The notes under the pieces: model-generated
The model's input: the letters and a program-made list of their open reading frames with translations, nothing else
What the model was told of the DNA's origin: nothing
Databases searched by the model: none
Part shown: positions 1 to 6,826 of the stretch, piece after piece
How positions within the stretch are numbered: position 1 is the first letter of the stretch
How the letters are laid out: each line of letters starts with the position of its first letter
Made by a program: the position numbers and the translations under genes
DNA from: Opitutaceae bacterium
GTDB lineage: Bacteria; Verrucomicrobiota; Verrucomicrobiia; Opitutales; Opitutaceae
Assembly: GCA_005786775.1 (NCBI GenBank)
Contig: SYDD01000216.1
Span: forward strand, 1 to 8,813
Direction: 5' to 3'
Length of the DNA: 8,813 bases

Positions 1-45
1 AGCGGGCGCCTCGCGCCCCTTTTCCTCCCGGCTTGTCCGGGCATC

Positions 46-79
46 GAAGGAGCCGGTCTTCCGGCTCCTTCTTCGTTTT
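46..79 (+). terminator. Rho-independent terminator for an unseen upstream + strand gene
   Basis: A perfect 11-bp stem (46-56 paired with 61-71) closes a 4-base TCTT loop and is followed at 72-79 by TTCGTTTT. This is the classic shape of an intrinsic terminator reading rightwards. Read on the - strand the hairpin is followed by a G+C-rich sequence, so it is a poor terminator for the hydrolase arriving from the right. No + strand stop codon lies between base 1 and the hairpin, so the gene it serves must end before the window starts. A smaller hairpin with a 5-bp stem (27-31 with 37-41) precedes it. The rest of 1-155 shows nothing recognisable. Confidence 0.75.
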
Positions 80-155
80 CCGGTCCGGGCGTTTCCCAGA
101 AGTGGATTCCGCGGTGCAGCGGGGTTTCCCAGCCCGCGGGCCGCGAGCCAAGGGT

Positions 156-1022
156 TCAGCCTCCGGATCCGCGGTGCGCGTCCACGAAAGCCCAGAGCTC
201 GCGGGTGCAAGGATCTTGCGGCCAACCAAGCTCGGCGTTGATGCGGGAGTGGTTGGTTTCCCGGGCTCCGAACACCTTCACTGGCACCCCTGCCGAGCGC
301 AGCACCGCGCCCAGCCGCTGGGCCTGGGCGGTGTTGTCGGGGTGTTCCGCCACGTGGAGGATCAGGAAGGGCGGGATACCCTTGCCGGGCGCGACGTGCG
401 TCACGGCGGAGAAGTCGCGGTGTTGCTCCTCGGTGCCAAACTTGGCCCGGTGGGAGGATTTTGGCTCCGGTTGGCCGTGCACCCGACGGCGGGTTTCCGC
501 GGTCAGGATGATGGCCGGCAGGTCGTAGGTGTCGCCGTCGACAGGCACGCAGCCCCGTAGGGCGGAGAATGGGACCCCGTGCGCGCGTAGCCGGCGCTCG
601 TCGGTACAAAGCAGTGCGGCAAGCTGGGCGCCGGCGGAATGTCCCATGACGAAGATCCGCCGCGGGTCGCCCCCGTGGGCGGCGATATTGGCGTGCACCC
701 AGCCCAGCGCCCGCGCCACGTCGTCGGTCAGGGCGGTCATGTCCACGGCCGGCAGCAACCGGTAGTTGGCTGCGACGAACACGAACCCGCGGGCGGTGAA
801 TACCTCGGGTTTCTTCTGCACCTCGGTCTTGTCGCCCGCCTGCCAACCCCCGCCGTGGATCCAAAACACCACCGGCAGGTTGCGGGCGCCCGGCGGCGCG
901 TAGATGTCCAAGATCTGACGCGGCGCCCCGGCCGGAGTGTAGGGGACGTCGCGCCCACCGGGCGCGAGATCGGCGGCGAGCAGGGCGGGGAGGGTGGCGA
1001 GCAGCAGGAAGGGGATCCTCAT
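156..1022 (-). CDS. Secreted alpha/beta-hydrolase, BD-FAE / Abhydrolase_3-like carboxylesterase
   Basis: This is a predicted exported serine esterase of 288 residues. The first 16-17 residues form a hydrophobic signal peptide (MRIPFLLLATLPALLAA). The mature protein shows the family hallmarks in order: the oxyanion-hole HGGGW at residues 56-60, the nucleophile elbow G-H-S-A-G with Ser129, a candidate acid Asp229 in HPDN, and the catalytic His258 in ETNHS. The layout matches esterases related to bifunctional feruloyl/acetyl-xylan esterases and kynurenine-formamidase-like hydrolases, which cleave short acyl esters. The open frame extends upstream to 1082, but those 20 residues are Arg-rich and would bury the signal peptide, so the ATG at 1022 is preferred. 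No Shine-Dalgarno is visible before it. It is divergent from the DUF1549 operon. An acetyl or feruloyl esterase acting on a polysaccharide is inferred from context; the substrate cannot be read from the sequence. Confidence 0.88.
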   Translation of the reverse strand: MRIPFLLLATLPALLAADLAPGGRDVPYTPAGAPRQILDIYAPPGARNLPVVFWIHGGGWQAGDKTEVQKKPEVFTARGFVFVAANYRLLPAVDMTALTDDVARALGWVHANIAAHGGDPRRIFVMGHSAGAQLAALLCTDERRLRAHGVPFSALRGCVPVDGDTYDLPAIILTAETRRRVHGQPEPKSSHRAKFGTEEQHRDFSAVTHVAPGKGIPPFLILHVAEHPDNTAQAQRLGAVLRSAGVPVKVFGARETNHSRINAELGWPQDPCTRELWAFVDAHRGSGG

Positions 1023-1056
1023 CGTGGGGTGACGGAGAAGACGCGTTCCGTGCGAT

Positions 1057-1079
1057 GGGCGGAAGCGAATTCGCCGCCC
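1057..1079. promoter_or_regulatory. Inverted repeat in the divergent intergenic region, candidate operator
   Basis: The 135-bp gap between the divergent hydrolase (start at 1022) and DUF1549 gene (start at 1158) holds a 23-bp symmetric element: GGGCGG (1057-1062), AAG, the palindrome CGAATTCG (1066-1073), then CCGCCC (1074-1079). The arms are exact reverse complements. A dyad between two divergent starts is a typical place for a regulator to act on both promoters. No convincing -35/-10 pair could be assigned: TTGGCA at 1091-1096 has no good -10 at the usual spacing. The regulatory role is inferred from position and symmetry only, and such short G+C-rich dyads can arise by chance. Confidence 0.3.
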
Positions 1080-1157
1080 CACGGTTGGGCTTGGCAGACC
1101 GGCGAGGGGCGGGCACCGTGCGCAGAGTTACCCGCGTCAGTCGCTTCCCCGCGCCTA

Positions 1158-3611
1158 ATGTCCGTACCCCTACGCCCCGCTTTTCTGGCCTTGGTTGTGC
1201 TTGGCCCGGTGCTCGCCGCGCCGGCCAGGGTGGATTTTGTCCGCGAGATCCGGCCGCTGCTCGCCCGTCATTGCTACGACTGCCACGGGCCGGAGGAGGC
1301 GAAGGGTGGACTGCGGTTGAATCAGGCCGCGGCGGCCCGGCGCGGCGGCGAATCCGGCCTGCCCGCGGTCGTCCCGGGCCAGCCCGAGCGCAGCGAACTG
1401 CTCACCCGGCTCCGCGCCACGGATCCGGAGGACGTGATGCCCCGGAAGGCGGCCCCGTTGCCCGCGGCGGACCAAGAACTGCTCCGGCGCTGGATCGCCG
1501 AAGGGGCGGATTGGCCGACCGATGCGCGGCACTGGGCTTATGTCCCACCGGCGCGTCCGTCGGTTCCTGGCCCGGGGGCGGATGCGCCAAGTTCCCCGAT
1601 CGACGCCTTCGTGAATGCGCGCCTCGCGCAGGCCGGCCTGCCCCCGGCGCCTCTGGCGGACCCGGCCCGCTGGCTGCGGCGGGTGACGCTCGACCTCACG
1701 GGCCTTCCGCCGACGCCGGCCGAGGTGGCCGCCTTCGAATCCGACCGGTCGCCGGGCGCGCGCGGCCGGGTCGTCGACCGCCTGCTGGCCTCGCCCCGCT
1801 TCGGCGAACGCTGGGCCCGGCCGTGGCTGGATCTGGCGCGGTACGCCGATTCCCACGGGTTCCAGCGCGATGACCTGCGCGACCTCTGGCCCTACCGCGA
1901 CTGGGTGATCGCGGCGCTCAACGCGGATCTGCCCTTCGACCGTTTCACCGTTTTGCAGCTGGCGGGGGACCTGCTCCCGGAGGCGGAGCGGGGCCCCGGG
2001 ATGGACGCGCTGGTCGCCACGGGGTTCCACCGGGCGGCGCCGACGAACGTCGAGGCCGGCACTGATCAGGAGGAGGGCCGCGTGAATCAGGTCTTCGACC
2101 GGGTGAATACGACCGCGACGGTTTGGCTGGGTTCGACGCTCGAGTGCGCCCAGTGCCACAACCACAAGTACGACCCCTTCTCCCTCAAGGACTACTACCG
2201 GCTCTTCGCCTTCTTCAACCAGGCCGAGCAGGAGACCGACTTCACCTCGCCCAAGGCGATGGCGGCCCTGCGTTTCACCGGTCCGTACCTGGATCTGCCG
2301 CCGCCGGAAGCGGAGGCGGTCGCCCGCGCGGAGTTCACCGCGCGGCTGGCGGCGCTCGACGCGCGCATCGCCGCCCGCCGGCCCGCGGTGCTCGCCGGTT
2401 TCGCCGCGTGGCTCCAGCAGGCGGATCCCGCCGCGGTGCCGGCGGCGGTCGCGGCCGTGCTCCGCCTCGAGCCGGCGCGGCGTAACGCGGCCCAGCGCGC
2501 GCGCCTTGAGGCCCACTTCCTCGGCCTCGACCCGGAATTGGCGGGCCTGCAGGAGGAGCGGCGCGCCGTGGAGAAACAGCGGCCGCCAGCTACCGCCCGG
2601 ACGCTAGTCATGCGGGACGACGCTACGCCACGGCCGTCGCGGGTCCTGCGTCGCGGCAACTTCCTCGATCCCGGGGAACCGGTCGAGCCGGGCACCCCGG
2701 AAGTCCTGCATCCCTTCCGGGGCGGTCCAGCGGCGAACCGCCTCGACCTCGCGCGCTGGCTCGTGTCCCGCGAGAACCCGCTCGTCGCGCGCGTCACCGT
2801 CAACCGCTGGTGGGCCGAGCTCTTCGGCCGCGGCCTCGTCGCCACGCCCGAGGACTTCGGCATCAAGGGTGAGCCGCCGTCGCACCCGGAACTGCTTGAC
2901 TGGCTCGCGGTGGAGCTGATGGACCACGGGTGGAGCCTGAAGCATCTCCTACGCGAGATCACACTGTCCGACACCTACGGCCGTGCGTCCCGCGTCGAGC
3001 CCGCGCTGCGGGCGCGCGACGACCAGAACGTCCTGCTCGCCCGGGGGCCGCGCCTGCGGCTCGATGCCGAGATGATCCGGGATAATGCGCTTGCCGCCGC
3101 GGGGCTCCTGAGCGCGCGGATGGGCGGCCCACCGGTGCGCCCGCCCCAGCCGGCCGGCCTCTGGGAGAGCAAGGTCGGCGGCGACCGGGTGACCTATGAC
3201 GTTAGCGCGGGGGAGGACGCGTGGCGCCGCGGCATCTACACGGTGTGGAAGCGGACCTCGCCTTACCCGAGCTTCACCGCCTTCGATGCGCCGGCGCGCA
3301 CCGCCTGCGCGGTGCAGCGTTCGCGCTCCAACACGCCGCTGCAGGCGCTGGTGCTCCTCAATGACCCGGTGTACGTCGAGGCCGCGCGCGCGCTCGGGCG
3401 GCGGATGGCGGCCGAGACGCCCGGGGCGCCTCTGGCTGCGCGGCTGCGTCACGGGTTCCGCCTTTGCCTCGCCCGCTCGCCCGGCGCCGCGGAGCTCGCC
3501 GCCCTCGAACGCCTCTGGCGCGAACAGGCCGCGGCGGGTGACGAGGCCTCCGCCTGGCACGCCGTCGGGACCGTCCTTCTCAACCTCGACGAGATGATCA
3601 CCAAGGGATGA
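1158..3611 (+). CDS. Planctomycete cytochrome c / DUF1549 / DUF1553 protein (PSC1-PSD1 architecture)
   Basis: This exported multidomain protein has 817 residues. A hydrophobic signal peptide covers roughly residues 1-23. A Planctomycete-type cytochrome c domain (PSC1, PF07635) follows at about 25-120. It has a heme-attachment motif C39-Y-D-C42-H43 and Met94 in DVMP as a plausible distal ligand. The DUF1549 (PSD1, PF07583) domain spans about 148-360 and ends in the family's conserved ECAQCHNHKYDP, which contains a second CxxCH (C330-C333-H334). An Ala/Arg-rich linker leads to DUF1553 (PF07587) at about 515-790, with WLVSRENPLVARVTVNRWW-type and RSRSNTPLQALVLLNDP-type motifs. Length and domain order are normal for the family and no domain is missing. 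The frame is open from 639, but only the ATG at 1158 puts the signal peptide at the N-terminus. No Shine-Dalgarno is seen. Its stop overlaps the DUF1501 start. The biochemical role is unknown; heme binding is inferred from the motifs. Confidence 0.93.
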   Translation: MSVPLRPAFLALVVLGPVLAAPARVDFVREIRPLLARHCYDCHGPEEAKGGLRLNQAAAARRGGESGLPAVVPGQPERSELLTRLRATDPEDVMPRKAAPLPAADQELLRRWIAEGADWPTDARHWAYVPPARPSVPGPGADAPSSPIDAFVNARLAQAGLPPAPLADPARWLRRVTLDLTGLPPTPAEVAAFESDRSPGARGRVVDRLLASPRFGERWARPWLDLARYADSHGFQRDDLRDLWPYRDWVIAALNADLPFDRFTVLQLAGDLLPEAERGPGMDALVATGFHRAAPTNVEAGTDQEEGRVNQVFDRVNTTATVWLGSTLECAQCHNHKYDPFSLKDYYRLFAFFNQAEQETDFTSPKAMAALRFTGPYLDLPPPEAEAVARAEFTARLAALDARIAARRPAVLAGFAAWLQQADPAAVPAAVAAVLRLEPARRNAAQRARLEAHFLGLDPELAGLQEERRAVEKQRPPATARTLVMRDDATPRPSRVLRRGNFLDPGEPVEPGTPEVLHPFRGGPAANRLDLARWLVSRENPLVARVTVNRWWAELFGRGLVATPEDFGIKGEPPSHPELLDWLAVELMDHGWSLKHLLREITLSDTYGRASRVEPALRARDDQNVLLARGPRLRLDAEMIRDNALAAAGLLSARMGGPPVRPPQPAGLWESKVGGDRVTYDVSAGEDAWRRGIYTVWKRTSPYPSFTAFDAPARTACAVQRSRSNTPLQALVLLNDPVYVEAARALGRRMAAETPGAPLAARLRHGFRLCLARSPGAAELAALERLWREQAAAGDEASAWHAVGTVLLNLDEMITKG

Positions 3612-5053
3612 ACGCCTCCTCTCCGCTTCCCCCTAACGACTGGCTGGATCACGCCCGCACGGAAACCCGCCGCGCTTTTCTCCGGAGTTCCGGGGTGGGG
3701 CTCGGGGGCATCGCGCTCTCTTCCCTCCTCGGTCAGAGCCTTGGCGCAGCCGGCGCGGCCGCGCGCGCGCCGCATTTCGCCCCGCGCGCCAAACGCGTTA
3801 TCTACCTGCACATGGTCGGGGCACCCTCGCAGCTCGACCTGTTTGACCCGAAGCCGGCTCTTGCGCGGTACGACGGTCAGAAGGCGCCGGAGGAGCTGAT
3901 CCGCGGCAAACGCTTCGCGTTCCTACGCGGGCATCCTTCCATCGGCGCGTCTCGCTACTCCTTCGCCCGCCATGGGCGCAGCGGGGCGGAGATCTCGGAA
4001 CTGCTCCCGCGACTGGCGGGCGTCGCCGACGAGCTGGCGATCGTGCGCTCGCTGCACACGGATGAGTTCAACCACGCCCCGGCGCAGCTGTTCCTGCACA
4101 CCGGGTTCGGGCGGCTGGGGCGGCCGAGCTTCGGCTCGTGGCTCGCCTACGGGCTCGGCACGGAGAACGCGGACCTGCCCGCGTACGTCGTCCTGCTCTC
4201 CGGCCCGCTTGCCGGCGCCGGCACGAGCCTCTGGGGCCCGGGTTTCCTGCCCAGCGTGCACCAAGGGGTGCAGTTCCGCTCCGGCGGGGATCCCGTGCTC
4301 TACCTGGGCAACCCCGCGGGCCACGCGCGCGCGGACCGCCGCCGCGTGCTCGACACCCTGCGCGAGCTCAACGAGGCGCAGCTGGCCGACGTGGGCGACC
4401 CGGAGATCGCGACCCGCATCAGCCAGTACGAGATGGCGTTCCGGATGCAGGCGGCGGTGCCGGGACTGATGGACCTCCAGGGCGAGTCCGACGAGACCCT
4501 TGAGCTTTACGGCGTCAAGCCGGGGCAGGCCTCCTTTGCCGCCAACTGCCTGCTTGCCCGCCGCCTGGTCGAGCAGGGCGTGCGGCTGGTGCAGTTGTAC
4601 GACGCCGATTGGGACCATCACGCGGACCTCGCGACGCGCCTGCCGCGTAAGTGCCAGGATGTCGACCAGGGGATGGCCGCGTTGCTCACGGACCTGCGCC
4701 GGCGCGGGCTCCTCGAGGATACTTTGGTGATCTGGGGCGGAGAGTTCGGTCGCACCGCGATGCTGCAGAATGATTCTGGCGCCGGGGTCGCGACCAAGCC
4801 GGGCCGCGACCACCAGAAGGACGCCTTCACGATGTGGCTCGCGGGGGCCGGGGTGAAGGCAGGCCTCACCTACGGCAGGACCGACGAGCTCGGGCACGCG
4901 GTGGCCGAGAACCCGGTGCACGTGCACGACCTCAACGCGACGATTCTGCACCTGCTGGGCCTCGACCACGAGCGCCTGACCTTCCGCTACCAAGGCCGGG
5001 ACTTCCGCCTCACGGACGTCCACGGCAAGGTGGTGCGCGACCTGCTGGCCTGA
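3608..5053 (+). CDS. DUF1501 family protein with Tat signal
   Basis: This 481-residue protein belongs to DUF1501 (PF07394), a family placed in the alkaline phosphatase/sulfatase structural superfamily. Residues 21-25 are RRAFL, a twin-arginine motif followed by a Gly/Ala/Leu-rich stretch to about residue 52, so it should be folded in the cytoplasm and exported by Tat. Family motifs visible are GAPSQLDLFDPKP (71-83), WDHH (W335, D336, H338), GGEFGRT (377-383) and GRDH (399-402). The last two are set as metal-site motifs are in the superfamily. The start ATG shares ATGA with the stop of the DUF1549/DUF1553 gene, which points to translational coupling and one mRNA. This partner order is the usual one for the pair in PVC bacteria. 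It carries no CxPxR formylglycine motif, so it is not a sulfatase in the strict sense. Substrate and reaction are unknown. Confidence 0.93.
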   Translation: MNASSPLPPNDWLDHARTETRRAFLRSSGVGLGGIALSSLLGQSLGAAGAAARAPHFAPRAKRVIYLHMVGAPSQLDLFDPKPALARYDGQKAPEELIRGKRFAFLRGHPSIGASRYSFARHGRSGAEISELLPRLAGVADELAIVRSLHTDEFNHAPAQLFLHTGFGRLGRPSFGSWLAYGLGTENADLPAYVVLLSGPLAGAGTSLWGPGFLPSVHQGVQFRSGGDPVLYLGNPAGHARADRRRVLDTLRELNEAQLADVGDPEIATRISQYEMAFRMQAAVPGLMDLQGESDETLELYGVKPGQASFAANCLLARRLVEQGVRLVQLYDADWDHHADLATRLPRKCQDVDQGMAALLTDLRRRGLLEDTLVIWGGEFGRTAMLQNDSGAGVATKPGRDHQKDAFTMWLAGAGVKAGLTYGRTDELGHAVAENPVHVHDLNATILHLLGLDHERLTFRYQGRDFRLTDVHGKVVRDLLA

Positions 5054-5054
5054 C

Positions 5055-5075
5055 CGGCTCGCCGCGCGCGAGCCG
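5055..5075. terminator. Hairpin between convergent genes, possible bidirectional terminator
   Basis: A perfect 8-bp inverted repeat, CGGCTCGC (5055-5062) and GCGAGCCG (5068-5075) with a 5-base CGCGC loop, starts two bases after the DUF1501 stop and fills most of the 27-bp gap to the sulfatase stop on the other strand. It lacks a T tract on either side, so it is not a textbook intrinsic terminator. It may slow polymerase or protect mRNA 3' ends for both converging transcripts. Confidence 0.5.
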
Positions 5076-5080
5076 CGGGC

Positions 5081-6826
5081 TCAGTCGCCCGGCGACTGCT
5101 TCTTGCCCTTGCCGGCCTTGGCCGCCCCGTGGGGCGGGCCCCAGATCCACGGAATGACCTGTGCGCGGCGGGCCCAGCTATCCCAAGCCGCCGCGAGGTC
5201 CCGCACCCGCGTGGGCTCGCGCGCCGCCAGGTCGTGGGTCTCGGTCCGGTCGGCCTCGAGGTCGTACAGTTCCCAGGGGCCGGTCGCCCCCTTCGCCACC
5301 AGCTTCCACCGTCCGTCGCGCACCGCGCGGTTGCCCTCGTGTTCCCAGAAGAGCGGTTGCTTCCGCCCGACGCTGCGTCCGGAGAAGGCCGGCACCAGGC
5401 TCACACCCTCGAGCGGGGTGAGCCGCTCCCCGCGGTGCTCGGCGGGGTACCGGGCGCCGGCGACGTCGAGCAGGGTCGCCATCAGGTCGATCAGGTGGGC
5501 TGGCTGCGGCTCGAGGGCGTTGCGCCGCGCGGCCGGGATGCCCGCGGGCCAGTGGGCGATCAGCGGCGAGGAGATACCGCCCTCGTGGACCCAGTGCTTG
5601 TACTCGCGGAAGGGGGTGTTGCTGACGTTGGCCCACGCCTCGCCGTAGGCCACGTAGGTGTCGCCCGCCCCTGGCAACACGCCGTGACCCTGGCGCACTG
5701 GGTAACCGTCGCGCGTCTGCTTCGGGATCATATCGGGCTGCAGGTAACCCGCCGCCAGCGGGGCGAGGGAGGGCGCGGCCGCGCGTTCCCGCGGGCCCGG
5801 ATTCTGCTGGGAGCGACCGAGCGTCTCGGCACAGCCGCCATTGTCCTGGAGGAAGAACACCAGCGTGTTGTCGAGTTGGCCGGTGCGGCGCAGTTCCGCG
5901 ACCAGACGGCCCACGCCTTGGTCGAGGCAGTCGAGCATTGCCGCGAAAACCTCCATGCAGCGGAGCTCAAATTCCTTGTCGGTGACGTCCGCCCAGGCGC
6001 CCCCGCGCTGTGGCGCGACGGTCCAGCGGGGGTCGAGCAGCCCGAGCTCCCGCATCCGGGTGACGCGGGCGGCCCGGATCGCGTCGTAGCCGGCGTCGTA
6101 CTTGCCGCGGTACTTGGCGAGGTCGGCCGGCTTGGCGTGCATCGGCCAGTGCGGCGCGGTGTGGGCCACATACATCAGGAACGGCCGGTCCGGGTGGTCG
6201 CGCGTGTGCTCCGCGACGAAGCGCACGGCGTGATCGCTGATCGCGTCCGTGTAGTAGAACAGCTCCGGCCGGTACTCAGGATCGGTGAAGGGCGAGATCA
6301 GGGTGTTGTCGCGGACGAGCGAGTTCGGGTCGAAGAAGCTACCGGCGCCGTGGATGGTGCCGTAGAAGCGGTCGAAGCCGCGCTGCAGCGGCCAGTTGTG
6401 CCGGTCGGCCTCGCCGTCCGGACGGACCTTCTTGGTCACGTGCCACTTCCCGACCATATAGGTCCGGTAGCCGGCCGGGCGCACCGCCTCGGCGAGGGTG
6501 ATGCTCCGGCGGTTGAGGTCGCCGCGGTAACCTTCAAGGCCACGGTCGTCCATCATGTGCCCGATGCCGGCCTGGTGCGGATACAGCCCGGTGAGAAGCG
6601 CGGCGCGGGTCGGACAGCAGCGCGCGGTGTTGTAGAACTGGGTGAAGCGCACGCCGCCCCGGGCGAGGGTGTCGAGGTTGGGCGTCGCGATTTCCCCGCC
6701 GAAGCAGCCGAGATCGGAGTAGCCGCTGTCGTCCGACATGATGACGATCACGTTGGGCGGCCGGGGCGCGGCGGCGGCGAATGCCGCCGAGACGGCGAGG
6801 AGCAGGGGGCGCAGCAGGGACTTCAT
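5081..6826 (-). CDS. Exported type I arylsulfatase (CCPTR active site)
   Basis: This 581-residue sulfatase hydrolyses sulfate esters, probably in the periplasm or outside the cell. A signal peptide covers residues 1 to about 20. Active-site features are present in order: D32-D33 for the metal, the formylglycine motif C70-C-P-T-R74 followed by AALLTG, GKWH (K127, H129), H222 and H226 in AHTAPH, D328-N329 in DNGG, and K410 in EYKHWVHEGG. All expected catalytic residues are kept. The region between DNGG and the last Lys, with KQTRDGYPVRQGHG and WANVSNTPFREYKHW-type motifs, resembles the large arylsulfatase group often classed as S1_4; that subfamily label is from memory. The protein ends in a Lys-rich tail (AKAGKGKK). 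It is last in the sulfatase operon, its ATG overlapping the preceding stop by 4 bp. Cys70 must be converted to formylglycine by an FGE or anSME enzyme not encoded here. The natural substrate is unknown. Confidence 0.93.
   Translation of the reverse strand: MKSLLRPLLLAVSAAFAAAAPRPPNVIVIMSDDSGYSDLGCFGGEIATPNLDTLARGGVRFTQFYNTARCCPTRAALLTGLYPHQAGIGHMMDDRGLEGYRGDLNRRSITLAEAVRPAGYRTYMVGKWHVTKKVRPDGEADRHNWPLQRGFDRFYGTIHGAGSFFDPNSLVRDNTLISPFTDPEYRPELFYYTDAISDHAVRFVAEHTRDHPDRPFLMYVAHTAPHWPMHAKPADLAKYRGKYDAGYDAIRAARVTRMRELGLLDPRWTVAPQRGGAWADVTDKEFELRCMEVFAAMLDCLDQGVGRLVAELRRTGQLDNTLVFFLQDNGGCAETLGRSQQNPGPRERAAAPSLAPLAAGYLQPDMIPKQTRDGYPVRQGHGVLPGAGDTYVAYGEAWANVSNTPFREYKHWVHEGGISSPLIAHWPAGIPAARRNALEPQPAHLIDLMATLLDVAGARYPAEHRGERLTPLEGVSLVPAFSGRSVGRKQPLFWEHEGNRAVRDGRWKLVAKGATGPWELYDLEADRTETHDLAAREPTRVRDLAAAWDSWARRAQVIPWIWGPPHGAAKAGKGKKQSPGD
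5082..5098. terminator. Second hairpin at the sulfatase stop codon
   Basis: CAGTCGCC (5082-5089) and GGCGACTG (5091-5098) are exact reverse complements around a single central C, giving a stem of about 7 bp with a 3-base loop. Read on the + strand it is followed by CTTCTTG, a weak pyrimidine tract, so it could finish termination of the DUF1501 transcript. It also encodes the last codons and stop of the - strand sulfatase. It lies 6 bases from the first hairpin, so the two form a tandem pair. The terminator role is inferred. Confidence 0.4.

Noticed and set aside
1..44. Possible start of a - strand gene at 44 (ATG followed by an open frame to the window edge)
   Set aside because: Only 14 codons are visible, the translation is a Gly/Arg-rich string with no signal, and there is no ribosome binding site at a usable distance.
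89..176. Short direct repeats (GTTTCCCA twice, CCGCGGTGC twice) in and beside the left non-coding region
   Set aside because: Only 8-9 bases each, two copies, no regular spacing; not enough for a repeat array or attachment site.
1023..1082. Longer hydrolase start at 1082
   Set aside because: The 20 extra residues are Arg-rich and precede an otherwise perfect signal peptide, so the ATG at 1022 fits better.
639..1157. Upstream extension of the DUF1549 frame to an ATG at 639
   Set aside because: The extra 173 residues run antisense through the hydrolase, look non-coding, and would bury the signal peptide that starts at 1158.
1170..2516. 448-codon - strand open frame opposite the DUF1549 gene
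   Set aside because: Arg/Gly-rich translation with no motif, fully inside the well supported DUF1549/DUF1553 gene.
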